Positions 48,001-63,506 are shown, counted from the first letter of the stretch. The stretch is DNA of 64,000 nt from Salvia splendens (GCF_004379255.2 NC_056041.1:21483559-21547558), one strand, 5' to 3'. The notes: a model not told the origin generated them from the letters alone. Numbers and translations are program-made.

Positions 48001-48335
48001 CCTCAGAAATGAATGATGACGGACTGCGAGCCGAGTTAGATCTGGCCGAAGAAAGAAGAGAATTGGCGTGCATAAAAGCAGCCAAGTACAAGGAGCAAGT
48101 AGCCCGGTATTACAACCAACGGGTGAAGAAGCTGCAATTTCAAGTGGGAGATCTCGTCTTGAGAAACAACGAAGTAAGCCGAGCAGAAAAGCTGGGCAAG
48201 CTCGAACCCACATGGGAAGGTCCGTATCGGGTGTCAGAAGTCCTCGGCAAAGGGTCTTACAGATTGGCTCACATGTCAGGAGAACAGGTACCCCGAACAT
48301 GGCACATTTCCAACCTCAAGAAGTTCCATTTGTAA
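45039..48335 (+). CDS. Pol of the Tat-lineage gypsy element (RT, RNase H, second RNase H, integrase)
   Basis: Open in the gag frame from the codon after the TAG; the first internal ATG is at 45072, giving 1087 residues. Counting from that ATG: reverse transcriptase with VYVDDIVVKS (about 227), a gypsy RNase H (about 380-500), an extra archaeal-type RNase H beginning FVDGASNKMGSGAGI (about 529) that marks the Tat lineage, the integrase zinc region (CGSHIG and CPKCQ, about 740-785) and the integrase core with WGIDIVG, SDNGTQF and NGQTEVTN (about 806, 869, 903). All key residues are present. No frame break was found, so the element may be autonomous. Confidence 0.94.
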   Translation, partial: QSQQPESEASEMTEVTSEPNSMTVQLYEDDPSRVVKIGFAGTPLLREKTIQLLKEYKDVFAWSPLDMTGVPPEVITHRLNIDPSVRPIKQKQRLFAAERSQVIHDEVRQLLKADVLFEVKYPSWVANPVMIKKKGGGWRMCIDFTDLNKHCPKDCYPLPNIDKKVEALIGFEIFCFLDLYKGYHQVLMDESDAPKTAFITDFGIFAYKKMPFGLKNAGATYQRMVDKLFRHLIGKQVEVYVDDIVVKSQSTSEYEDNLKSTLNVLKKANLKLNPQKCTFLVDSGKFLGCWVSKDGLKANPSKVQVVQNMTMPKSIHDVQRLTGCLAALNRFLSQAAEKQLPFFKVLKKAPKFEWGAEQKKAFDELKSYLAELPILSAPTGAEVIFLYLAASDQTISAVLVREEGLKQFPIYFTSRALRGPETRYQPLEKIALALVNAARRLRPYFYAHKVCVLTDLPLRQVLTKPEASGRIAKWAIELGEHSIEYLPRKAIKGQALADFLTEAKFDQAIPVIAEQKKSANAELAQPLESEVESPDCWSGFVDGASNKMGSGAGILLVAPDGHEVTYSLRFLFPTTNNEAEYEALLAGLQLAQSLLAKSLKVHCDSQVIVNHMLGTSEARDERMKKYLDKAQSISRSFSYFRIIRVPRAENSRADTLSKLASDPSSKAEELTHRSIDEAEVHSVSSSPNWMTPILQYLDQGQLPEDRREARKITCRALRYELHEGVLFRKSYLQPLLRCVGPGETDYILREVHEGSCGSHIGARALAKKVLRWGYYWPTLVQEAVQLVKTCPKCQIHANIPKMPQTDLSTMQSPWPFMQWGIDIVGPLPQAPRQMKFLIVAVDYFTKWVEAEPLATITSSKALDFVWKNIVCRFGIPHILISDNGTQFTDKTFKNWCQELNIQQRFTSVSHPQANGQTEVTNRILVKGLKARLEQAKGQWIENLPQVLWSYRTTPTTSSGETPYSLVYGTEAVIPVEIGVPSPRTLHFSSEMNDDGLRAELDLAEERRELACIKAAKYKEQVARYYNQRVKKLQFQVGDLVLRNNEVSRAEKLGKLEPTWEGPYRVSEVLGKGSYRLAHMSGEQVPRTWHISNLKKFHL

Positions 48336-48520
48336 GAGACAGTCCGGTCGGTCAGTCAGTCTTATGTGCTTTCCTTGTTTTTTATTTTGCTCTCTTTGCC
48401 TATGTGCGTTTTTGTTTGTCTTACGTGCGTTGTGTCTGTCTATGTGAGTGTCGTCTCTTACAAATGTAACTGAGGTATCTTGTTCTTCGAAGGCTGATCC
48501 CCTTCTTAGAACGTGTACAA

Positions 48521-48879
48521 GCCAACGATTGTGAGTCAAAGCTTCTAAAGAGGATACAAGACCACAATTCAGCTTAAACAAGCAGTTCGTCTGAAACGAG
48601 CTGCAATAAGCCAACGATTGTGAAGTCCAAGCTTCTAAAGAGGATACAAGACCACAATTCAGCTTAAACAAGCAGTTCGTCTGAAACGAGCTGCAATAAG
48701 CCAACGATTGTGAAGTCCAAGCTTCTAAAGAGGATACAAGACCACAATTCAGCTTAAACAAGCAGTTCGTCTGAAACGAGCTGCAATAAGCCAACGATTG
48801 TGAAGTCCAAGCTTCTAAAGAGGATACAAGACCACAATTCGGCTTAAAAATCAAGCACTTCGTCTGAAACGAACTGCAA
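48521..48879 (+). repeat. 90-bp tandem repeat, four copies
   Basis: Units start at 48521, 48610, 48700 and 48790 with gccaacgattgtgaagtcc. Copies 2 and 3 appear identical; the first and last differ slightly. Confidence 0.93.
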
Positions 48880-49046
48880 CGAAAGTCCGATTCTCGCGAT
48901 AAAACTTGCCTGAATTAGGACAAGGGAAAGTCCGATCCACGCGATAAAACTCGCCGAATTAGGACAAGGGAAAGTCCGATCCCCAAATTAGGACAACGGA
49001 AAGTCCGATCCGAGCGATAAAACTCGCCAAATTAGGACACAAGCTT
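48880..49046 (+). repeat. About 45-bp tandem repeat, four copies
   Basis: Units of the type gaaagtccgatccacgcgat. The third copy has an internal deletion. Confidence 0.88.
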
Positions 49047-49285
49047 AGTCCGGTCAAAGATGTTTATTTCATCAGACCAAAGACGAGTCCGGTCAAAGAT
49101 GTTTATTTCATCAGGCCAAAGACGAGTCCGGTCAAAGATGTTTATTTCATCAGACCAAAGACGAGTCCGGTCAAAGATGTTTATTTCATCAGGCCAAAGA
49201 CGAGTCCGGTCAAAGATGTTTATTTCATCAAGACCAAGGACCAAGTCTGGTCAAAGAAGAGTTCACTTCATAAGACCGAGGACAA
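49047..49285 (+). repeat. 39-bp tandem repeat, about six copies
   Basis: Units agtccggtcaaagatgttta starting at 49047, 49086, 49125, 49164 and 49203, with the variants cagacc and caggcc alternating, then one degenerate copy. Confidence 0.93.
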
Positions 49286-49342
49286 ACATCAACTTACCCC
49301 GTACCATTATCCAGGATGCCGAAGTGATTCACTTCGCTTTTC

Positions 49343-49353
49343 GGGGGGGGGGG
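49343..49353 (+). promoter_or_regulatory. Polypurine tract
   Basis: Eleven G residues three bases before the 3' LTR, the plus-strand primer site. Confidence 0.8.
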
Positions 49354-49356
49354 TAG

Positions 49357-49985
49357 TGATGGAGTACGTACTAAACAAGCCAGCACAAAGCCCAAGAAAG
49401 AGTATCAGTTCGGCATGACCAAAGAGTTCGGCCTCAGCCTACAGCTCAGTAAAAACCAACCAATCAAGCTCTGCCCTCAGGTCGGCATCAAGCTCTACTC
49501 TCAGATCGGCAAAAGCTGCTCGGCAATAGTTCAGCAGTTCGGTCTCAGCATCGGCAAAAGCTGCTCGGCAATACCGGACTGGGAGACACGATCTATCTAG
49601 TGGTGGACCCATGCAGGCTCTCATGACCTCCACGACATCCACGACATAATTACTGATGATGTAAGCCACCGCCTAATTAGTGGCCATGCAGGATCTCATG
49701 ACCTCCGTGACCTCCACGACTTAGGGTGGTGATGCAAGCCACGATCTCAGTTCTATATATAAACGGAACTTAGATCCGATAGAGGAGACACCAACTCTAA
49801 GAGAGAGAATATCATATAGCAAGCTTGTATTTGTAAGCTGTAGAAAACAGATCAAGCAATACAACTCTGCCCTCTTTTCTTCCCGTGGACGTAGATTTAC
49901 CTCAGTAAATCGAACCACGTAAATCTCTGTGTTGTGATTTCTACTTTCCTGCATTTACTACCACCAGAAATTCGCGGATTCATCA
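49357..49985 (+). repeat. Tat-lineage gypsy 3' LTR
   Basis: 629 bp with no difference from the 5' LTR seen by eye. Its end lies 365 bp upstream of the NTRC start codon. Confidence 0.95.
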
Positions 49986-49990
49986 GATGA

Positions 49991-50350
49991 CAATAGTAGA
50001 ACTCACAAATCAAAATTTCTACTATATCCCAATTTCATTGTCGTTTATAGTTTTCCATTATTGTCATTTGAATATGTATTTATACAAAGACATTCGAAAT
50101 AATCTTCTCTTTTTAAATATTTTAAATTGTATACCGATATTAGTTACATTCCAGAGTTTTTGGAAAAGTAAAGTAAAGTAATGTAGCAAAAATTAAAATT
50201 AGAAATCAAATTCGTATTATTCCAAAAGAATTTTGATGGCTTTAAAGAGATATCGTAGTTTCCGAAACCAATGGCATTCACTCCCTACCTTCACCGCTAG
50301 ATAACAAACGGACCTCAATTCAGATTCCGATCCCTCCTTCTCTCTCAGCA
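49991..50350 (+). other. Remaining upstream region and leader of the NTRC gene
   Basis: AT-rich, with CT-rich leader sequence just before the ATG (tccctccttctctctcagca). No clear TATA box. Any distal promoter elements now lie beyond the retrotransposon. Confidence 0.5.
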
Positions 50351-54647
<4,297 letters not shown>

Positions 54648-55179
54648 GGTGATGCTCAAGAAGAAACTGACTCAAGTTTTATTCACTACTTATGTGTGAC
54701 TCAATTTTTATGTGTAGCAATTGTACCATTTATTTGCTGAAGAAACAGAAAAAGATATACCATTTCTTTTGCCGTTGAGATTGTATATTTCGAAATAGTC
54801 TTATTTAAAATGTACAAAACCGCTAGTATTTCTTTTTATGGAGCTTCAATCTTGTCATTTTTGGATTGTATATAGCTTATCGTACAGAAAATTCGTTGAA
54901 ATTTTCGAATTATCTTTATTGCTTTAATTCACATTGTATTACCATTTTAATTCGATTGAGCTTTCATTTTTGAATGCCTTTGAGCTTGAAGTTTACTAGA
55001 TATAAGCTTCCTGAAAATAAATCTCAACTCCAAATTATTTCATCATTATTTCATAAGTAACAATCATTTAAAAAAAATCCTACTATATTTGTTAATTACA
55101 ATATTCACCCATCCAATTTCTCCTTTTTGTCCATTTTTTTTCTTTCTATCGATATGGGTTAAAAGTGCAATTATTTTAA

Positions 55180-55829
55180 CACTTTAACAATTTTAATAAT
55201 CTTAAATAATTTTTAAGAATATAAATTATAAAAATGACTACTACATTGCATATATACTTAATTTCACAATGGTATCACCCAAAGTGATCATTACGTCAAT
55301 TTTCTTATATACTCAGCAACTTTGAAGCAAAATTGGTAAGACGAAAAAGCTATGACGTATAACAGTTAAATTGATAATAGTCATTAGTCCAGTTATTTAA
55401 TTATTAAATAATTTTCAAGATTATAAATTATATAAATGGCAACATGCACATAAACTTAATTTTTCTTAGTGATATCACCCAATTAATTAATTATCGTTAT
55501 GTCGATTTTTTTTATGTTCTACATCTTCATGCAAAAAACATTAAACAAAATTAGATATTACTATATATAATAGTAATAAATAAATTAATATAGTAATATG
55601 CGTACAATTATTATTTTTAAATAATTCTAGAATTATAAATTATAAAAATGACTACATGTACACACTATTTATATTTTTTAATGATATTACCAAACTAATT
55701 GATGATAATTAATTCGATTTCCTTGTATCTCTATATCTTTACTTAAAAATATTTAAATGAAATTAGTATAATAATATATAATAATAAGAAGAAAATGAAT
55801 TAAAATAAATAATAGTCATTCGTTCAGTA

Positions 55830-55871
<42 letters not shown>

Positions 55872-56140
55872 GTAAATTGTAAATTGTAAAAACTCGTACA
55901 TGTGTATATACTTAATTTCCCTTTACTATCACCTAACTTATTGAAAAATTTTAAATCAATTTCCTTGTATACTCTAGATTTTTTTGTGAAATAAAATTAG
56001 ATATGATAAAGTATAAGAAAAAAGTAAATCAAAATGATAATAGTTATACTACAGGTATATAAATACTAGTATTTGAATATATATACTTAATTTTTTTGTA
56101 ATATTATCCAACTAATTGATAACTATTAAATCGATCCCAA
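55180..56140. repeat. Decayed tandem array, unit about 200-245 bp, about five copies
   Basis: The landmarks ataatagtcatt, then ataaattataaaaatgactac, then a TATATACTTAATTT-like stretch, then a sequence like tatcacccaactaattgat and finally tttccttgtatactctag recur from about 55211, 55411, 55621, 55868 and 56045. Copies are strongly diverged. Confidence 0.65.
55831..55872. repeat. (TTA)n microsatellite
   Basis: A run of TTA/ATT units inside the decayed array. Confidence 0.9.
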
Positions 56141-57856
56141 TAATGTTAAACTTGGATGTTACTCAGAAGTTTAAAAGGTTGAAATACATAATAAAAATAA
56201 GTTTTAAAATTTAAAATTTTAAAAAATGAATTAGCTACAAGAAAGAAGTTTAAATTTTTTTTAAAATATTATCTTGAACTTTATCGGATTTAATTCGTTA
56301 GATAGATTTGTTAGAGACAATTTGATATCATTGAAATACAAAGGACAATTCAATTTAAATTTGCCTAAAGTTTTAGGGTTTCTATGGTTAAAAGATTATA
56401 TTAATGAAAATAATCAAAAGCTTTTTTAGTGGTATCTTTATGAATAAAAGGGTAACGTAGGAAGGAAATAATATGTTAATAAGCAAACCGGTTTAGATAA
56501 AGCCAATTTAAAATTAAGAACATTTTGCATATATGATTTATGTTAATTTATCTTTACTCCTTTTCTATATACCACTCATATCTCAAAACAAACAATCATT
56601 TAATCATCAATGAATTTCGCAAATTCAAAGTTCATTTATTTCAACTCTTTATATTTGATTAGTATTGATTGGAGAGATGCATAAATATTGTGGTGTTTTA
56701 AAATAAAAACATTGCAATTATTAGCAACAATTAGGGATACTTCTTCCTAACAATTAAGGATGTCAATCTAGTCTGAAATTTTTTTGGACTGATTCCTTTA
56801 CCCGCTAACAATGTGTATTATTTTAATCTTATATGTGGAATTTATTAACAATATCAAGTACTATAAAAGTAAATTCAATCACAAGATATTAACTACCACA
56901 TCAAAATAGAAAGAACATGATAGAGATTTACCATATAATGAAATTAAACTACTCAGATCTAGCAATAAAAAATGAGCATTCGAGTGGAGTTAAGAGCCTA
57001 AATTATTTTTAATTAAAATTCACAATTAGTAGACAATACATAAATGTGTAAAGCTCAACCTAGAAATTGTATAACTACAATAAATTGACTTGACTTTTCT
57101 ACCAAATAAATCATCGATATTGATACAAGCAAGTATCGGTCAATCTCAACTGTCTAAGATGGAAAATTTACCAAACAAGAAAAGATATAAACTAATTGAA
57201 TATTAATTGCAATTAGAATCGTTGATTAGTTTACTCAATTGGAAAATAATCTTAATAAATCTGAACTCTTATTTAATAAACGCTCCAAATTTTAATTTTT
57301 CATTCCAGTCAAAATAGGAGTAATTGATAAGGAAAGAAAACCAAGGCCCAAATGAAACGAGCCCAAACGAAACGAGCCCATAAAGCAACTTTAAATCTCA
57401 AAAGAAAAATCAACGGTTCGGATCAGTTGACTCCACGATCGAATTCAAATTTTTACCCGAGTAACGTTACGATTCCCGAGCCTTCAGGTTCGTGAATCCC
57501 GAGCCTAAACTTTTTTTTAACTAAGTAAAGAAAGAAATGAAATGATATAATTAATCACACACTACCATTTTCTCTTCTCTTCAGCTGAGATTGCAATTTA
57601 CAATCCCCATTCTGTTCTTGATTACTCTCTCTAAACGAGAGATTCTATTGGATTTGTTTTCTCTCTATGTAAGCAGGCTCACTCGTGGAAATAAATCTTT
57701 GGAGTATGTTCTTGGATATGACTTCAATTTTTTTAATCAATGTGTTTAACCTATAATTGTGTTAGTGTGTGAGATTGAGATCAATTGCGTGGAAATGATT
57801 AGAGATTTTAATTAATTTCTTTGTAATTGCGTTAATGGCAATGTATTTCAGCTTTG

Positions 57857-60800
57857 ATGGAGGATTCGCAGAGTAGAGGGGCAGTTGGTGTGTTGGATTT
57901 GGCTTCGAGAAGGGCTGAAGAAGCAGGTATTGTTTGTTCGTCGTCACATGGATTGTTTCTTGGAATTTAGTTTTGTGTAATTAGTATTTTTGATTAACTA
58001 ATGAAAATCTGCATGCATGACGAATTAATTTCGAATTAAATCGCAGCCATTTATTGTTTTTTATTTACAGATAAATAATCCAGGATACGATCTTTCATTT
58101 TTCAGTGTTTCTGGAATATTTGAAATCTTATTTTGTTGTTTTTTTTTTAATTTTGCTTTTATAGAAGATGGTTGTAACGTGTTTCAAATGTGTGCTCTGT
58201 TTCTGGAAAATGTGCAACTGTTTGAGCTTCAGTGGATATATATAGGCTAATCAGGTTTCTCCTGTTCGATGTTTTCGTGTTATTTTACTGGAAATAATAG
58301 CTTTGAGGAGATATCAAGCAGTACATTGGCTTGATTACCTGGTGGGACCGCTGGGAATACCGAGCCAACCATCAGAGAAACAGTTCATCTCTTGTTTGAG
58401 GAATGGGCTAGTCCTTTGCAATATAATCAACAAAGTTCAACCTGGTTCAGTTCCTAAGGTATACTTTTTTGTCTCTTGGAGTTTATGCATATGTATGTAA
58501 TTATCTGTTATTCACATTCGTAGGTCCTTGGATCATTTTGATTTATGATTGTTTTTGTATTACAATATATTATTAGGTGATAGAGAAAACTACACCTTTA
58601 CAATCATTACCATGGGATTCCCAGCCTTTGCCAGCATATCAGTACTTTGAGAATATTCGGAATTTTTTAGTTGCTGTTGAAGAACTGAAGCTTCCCATAT
58701 TTGATGCTTCCGTTTTTGAAAGGGTAGGAACTGATTTTCCTTTACCGTATCAACTATCATTTGCGTTGTAATTTGTAACCTGATGTATATGAATTGTTTT
58801 TTGCGTGTTTAGGAAAATTTGGTTCAAGGGTCGTCTATTAAGGTTGTTGACTGTATTTTGGCACTAAAAGATTACCATGAATGGAAGCAAATGACAGGAG
58901 GCTTCGGAGTTTACAAACCACCCAGATCACCGCTAATTTTAAATTCAGCTGGTAGAATTTGTCCTAGAACTCCAAGTGTAGTTTCTTCCAACAGTTCGAG
59001 GCGATTAGACGTGACAGGAAGCAGCAATAAACCAGTGCCATCAGAGAGCAATATTACGAAAGTCGAAGGTAGATTAACTTGTTTCCAAATATTCACATAT
59101 TATTTCCGCCCAAAAAATGATTCTCATCTATGTGCGATGGATAATATGTGCAGCAAATAATTACTGTTAATTATCTACATTGGGAAACATATCGCAGCAT
59201 TATAAGAAGAGACATTTATGGCTACATCAGTTCAAGTTTGTTTTAGTTTGTCCTAGTTTATAACTTTATACTAAGTAATATTTTGTAAACTTCCACAGAT
59301 GTTATTGTCAAGGTTCTTGCTGAACATATGGTTTGCTCAAAGGAGAACATAGATAATAACCTCATTGCTTCATATCGTAGTGGGAAGGTGGTACGTAATT
59401 TCTGACATCACTCTTTTTTCTGGAACTATTGAGAAATTAAAAATTTGAATCTACCTTCTTATTTCAATAGAATCCGGCAACTTTCCTCAACGAGATTATA
59501 TCAAGTTTTGAGGAAGAATTCAAAAAAAAATATCCCGAGGTAAGCTACGAAAGTTCCCTACTTTAGAGAAAATCTCCTAGCCATTATTTTTAAAATTTAA
59601 AAAATGTCAAGGTTGCCTAGAAAAAAAAGTTAGAAGTTTGGTGACTTGATTTTTTCCGAGATATCTACATTTTAAAGTTTGTGTATCATTAACCAGGTGA
59701 AATTCAGTATGCAGCATTTAAGAGAAAGAAGTAGCTCACCGTTGCATGTCAAGTCAGTTCCGCTTGCTGATTTGTCAAATTTGCAAAATCATAAGGTATC
59801 ATTCTAAGAAGCATAAACAGAGTAATCTGAATCGACTTTTCTTCATAACTCTTAGATATGTCAACTGTACATACATTTGGAGTTTGTATCCATTAAGTAG
59901 GGACTTTTATTTTATATTTGACACGGATGAATTATTTCATCAATAGTGTTGCAGAGCTTGCTTGAAGAAGGGTACTTGCAACCACTGGAATCAAGTTAAG
60001 CAGCAAGAGGGCGAACTTTTGGTTAGTTTATGATTTAGTTTTAAGCAATGTTATCAGCATGTGATATCTTATAAATCTTGTAATTTATTTTCCTCTCAAT
60101 TATAAGCGCAAGCCCTATCTTCCAACGCTTGTCTGACAGGGATATGTATTGTATTAGTTGAGTGGGTTTAATGTGATCGAATTCCATTTTCTATTGCAGA
60201 ACATCAAATCGCTGTTGTCGAGTGCCAAGCAAGAGGCTAAATGCCTGCAAGCTCAGATTCAAAGTGATTTGAAACAACTTGGTATATTTCTCTCAGAGAA
60301 CCCTTTACGTGCTTCATTGTGCTAAAATGCATCATGATTCTTAATGGAAATGCTTAGAGTATCATGAATTCTCAGAAGTCATTTGCTGTTTGTTCACATG
60401 GTTCAGGAGATCAAGTGCTTGAGATGTCTTCTGCTGCTCTTGGTTATCAAAAGGCTGTAGCAGAGAATCGAAAACTATATAATATGGTTCAGGATCTGAA
60501 AGGTTAGTAGAGATTATATCAACTGAGATACACAACTATACTCTTGCCATCTTAGAAGTTTGATCTTTTAGTTATTTTACATGTATGTTTCTGCCCATTT
60601 TCAGGAAATATTCGAGTATATTGTAGAATTAGACCTGTAAGTCCTGAAGTCCAAAATGTTATTGATTTCATTGGAGAAGACGGGTCTCTAGTGGTAAAAG
60701 ACCCGAAACCCCTAAAAGATGGAAAGAAAATTTTCCAATTTAATCATGTCTTTGGTCCATCATCCTCTCAAGGTATGAAATTCTTTCATAAGTACGTAAT

Positions 60801-63506
60801 GCTTGGAATTGTATACCAATCTTATGTTTGTAAATCTGGTATTTCAGATGAGGTTTTCAGAGACACACAATCTCTGGTTAGATCTGTAATGGATGGTTAC
60901 AATGTGTGTATGTTCGCATATGGTCAAACTGGATCAGGCAAAACACATACTATGGTGAGAATGTACATCTCTCTTTTCTCATTGAATTTAGTGTGCATAC
61001 TTATACTAATATGCAATGCTCGACACTTGCTATTGACAGTACGGCCCTCCAGGTGGATCAACGAAGGAGTGGGGAATCAGTTATTTGGCTCTGAATGATC
61101 TCTTTAAGCTTTCTGATCAAAGAAGTGACCTCACGAAGTACGAAATTCAAGTCCAGATGGTTGAGATTTACAACGAACAAGTCCATGATCTTCTAGCTGA
61201 AGATTCAGGCGTTAAGAAATATCCTTTCTCATTTAGCCATTTTATTTCCACTGATTAAAACCTCATTAGATTTTTTTAATGGACAAATATTGATTTTTCT
61301 GTTTCTTTATGTATGCATTATTCTTTTGCATAATTGGTTTCTTAACTATCAGCACATTAGAGATCCGGAGTTGTATGAGTGAAAACGGCTTGGCCCTTCC
61401 TGATGCTACGTTGCGTCCAGTGAAGTCAACAATGGATGTCATAAACTTGATGAAGCTTGGTGACATGAGACGATCTATTGGTTCCACAGCAATCAACAGT
61501 AGAAGTAGTCGTTCACACAGGTCAGGAGTTAACTTCCTATGGCAATTCAGCGTTTTAATCATAGCAGACACTAACTTTGTTTCTGTAGCGTATTGTCCGT
61601 TCATGTCTATGGTGCCGATACTTCTGGAAGCATGCTTCGGAGCTGCCTCCATCTGGTAGATCTCGCTGGCAGCGAACGGGTGGATAAGTCGGAAGTAACT
61701 GGTGATGGGCTCCGTGAAGCACAGCACATAAACAAGTCTCTTTCTTGTTTGGTTGATGTTATCACAGCCTTGGCTCAGAAAAACTCACATATTCCCTACA
61801 GAAACAGCAAGCTCACTTTACTTCTCCAGAATTCTTTAGGTAATGCTATATCTATATCTATGCCTATATGAAATTCTCTTTTGTGTAATCTTATGCATTT
61901 AATGGCTAGAAAATCGCAGTCTGAATTTGAGTGAAGTGTGATGCAATGTTACTGATTAGAGTTTACCTGATCAGGAGGAAATTCCAAAACCTTGATGCTT
62001 GCTCACGTGAATCCAGAGGGTGATTCTTTCGGAGAGACTATGAGTACATTGAAATTCGCACAGAGGGTCTCAACGGTAGAGCTCGGTGCAGCACGTGCAA
62101 ATAAAGAGAGCAGCAGTGAGGTATTAGAGCTCAAAGCTCAGGTATGTATAGACTAGATGATACAATCAAAATTGTTTAATCCGTCAAATATATGCTCGTG
62201 ATGAGATTATATGATTATGCGGCTTGATGGAAGCTCCATTGTTTTTGCAGATAGAAAGCTTAAGAAGAGCATTGGATAACAAGGAAATTAGGACCCCTCC
62301 AATGACGAAAGCAACAGAATCAGCAAGAACAACAACAGAACGAACACCCCCGCGTGTCAGAAGATTAAGCATCGAGAATGGCTCCTACACGGCACTGGAG
62401 AAACCTATGAATTATGATGACAGAAGGGCGGCTAAAACTCCTTCCGCAAAGCCTAAACAGACGGAGCGAACGCCTCCTCCAAAAAGCAGAAGGTTGAGCA
62501 TTGAAAATAGCACCCCTATAAAAGCAGGAGCATCTATGAATTATGATGACAGAAGGGCGGCAAAAACTCCTTCCGCAAAGCCTAAAGATACCGAGCAAAC
62601 GCCTCCCCCAAAGAGCAGAAGGTTAAGCATTGAAAATGGCACCACTGTAACAGCAGGTGCATCCAAGAATCATGAGGAAAAAGGGGCCAAGACCCCTTCT
62701 ACGAACACTCGTTCACGAAGATTGAGTCTAGAAGGTCCGAGGAATGTACAGAAGGATTCCAACCTCATAAAATCACCAAAACCGGTAACAAAGATCTCAA
62801 AGCCAGAAGTGAGAAGTCTGCAAAATCATAGCCAGCTTGATCAAAGGGCGCCTCGTAGCCCAATAAGTTATTCTGTGAAAAGCCCGATGATCCAGCTTGA
62901 TACAGCGAACATGAGGGTGATTCCGTTACAAACACCAAAAACACCTGAACCACAGATAAAATCAAGGAACGAGGTCCAGAGACCGCTGGCAACTGACTCT
63001 GGCCAGACCCCTTCCGCAACTCATGGAAAAGGATCCCAGATAAGAAAGTCTCTTCGAACTATTGGGAAATTCATCAATGGCTCAGAGAAGAGGTAGGCAG
63101 TCCTATTCTTGCTTACTATTGTTTAAATGAGTTTCATTTTTCTGCAAATTCACCTATTTATGTGAAAATGCAGGAACCAGCAGCAGCAACCAGCAAAACC
63201 AATGACACCATTCAAAGGCACTGGCAAGCATGATCCTAAATCTCCAACATCATCTAATCCAAGGGCCTTGAGGAGGCAGTCATTGACAAGCATACAGCCA
63301 CCAGAAAGATCTAGACGATCTTCGATTGGGGGCATTCCAACCGATCCTTGTGAGTTTAGTTAGGACAAGATTTCGTTTTATGATATCACTTATGTTACTT
63401 TCTTTGAACACCTCTCTTTTCTTCTGCAGATGGAAATGAGAGTGTAAATGCTAAGACACCCCCTCCAGTTCGAGCTTCCACAAAGTTAACAAAACGCTGG
63501 CTTTAA
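57857..63506 (+). CDS. Calponin-homology kinesin-14 (minus-end-directed type), 19 exons
   Basis: Exons: 57857-57926, 58301-58458, 58577-58723, 58813-59068, 59299-59387, 59471-59539, 59697-59795, 59947-60021, 60200-60281, 60407-60502, 60605-60772, 60848-60954, 61040-61218, 61356-61520, 61589-61839, 61975-62141, 62251-63092, 63174-63349, 63430-63506, giving 1090 residues. CH domain at about 25-145 ([25 protein letters not shown]), coiled-coil-prone stretch at about 300-380, kinesin-14 neck and motor start ([13 protein letters not shown], about 380), P-loop GQTGSGKT (about 463), switch I NSRSSRSH, switch II DLAGSER, motor end near 710. The long basic Ser/Pro-rich tail holds RRLSIEN repeats. CH-kinesins link actin and microtubules, for example in nuclear positioning. 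Intron 13 is AT-AC. No frame break was found. Confidence 0.94.
61219..61355 (+). other. U12-type AT-AC intron in the kinesin motor domain
   Basis: Starts ATATCCTTTC directly after exon end GTTAAGAA and ends CAGCAC. A TTTCTTAAC branch-site match (61338-61346) places the branch A about 10 bases before the AC end. Splicing joins VKK to LEIRSCM in frame. A GT-AG alternative would lose the motor frame. Confidence 0.92.
62338..62725 (+). repeat. In-frame coding repeats in the kinesin tail
   Basis: Three near-tandem units of about 42 residues with ERTPP, RRLSIEN and [17 protein letters not shown], plus a final partial RRLSLEG. DNA copies start near 62334, 62461 and 62589. Confidence 0.85.

Larger units (their letters stand above)
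48336..49342 (+). other. 3' non-coding region of the Tat-lineage element, with three tandem arrays
   Basis: About 1 kb between pol and the purine tract that is mostly tandem repeats, listed separately. Open frames across it are repeat artefacts. Confidence 0.85.
42246..49985 (+). mobile_element. Young Tat-lineage Ty3/gypsy retrotransposon, apparently complete
   Basis: LTRs of 629 bp each (42246-42874, 49357-49985) that look identical by eye, TGATGG...TTCATCA, target duplication GATGA at 42241-42245 and 49986-49990. A primer binding site follows the 5' LTR after one base, and an 11-G purine tract precedes the 3' LTR. Gag-protease and pol are open. Two RNase H domains and a long repeat-filled 3' region place it in the Tat/Ogre/Retand lineage. 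The youngest insertion in the window. Confidence 0.96.
54648..57856. other. Intergenic AT-rich DNA and kinesin upstream region
   Basis: No gene recognised. It contains a decayed tandem array (55180-56140) and an ATT microsatellite. From about 57540 a CT-rich leader begins. A donor-like tctctat/gtaagc at 57668 and the acceptor gtatttcag at 57850 suggest an intron in the 5' leader of the kinesin gene. Confidence 0.55.

Noticed and set aside
48521..49285. Regularly spaced repeats that could suggest a CRISPR-like array
   Set aside because: The units are contiguous tandem repeats without unique spacers, inside a retrotransposon 3' region of a plant genome.
49060..49356. ORFs with repeated MFISSxQRRVRSK or DEINIFDRTRLW patterns
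   Set aside because: Direct translation of a 39-bp (13-codon) tandem repeat on both strands, not a gene.
61351..61356. Standard AG acceptor at 61352 for the kinesin intron
   Set aside because: No GT donor gives a correct frame with it; the AT-AC pair with U12 signals restores the conserved sequence.
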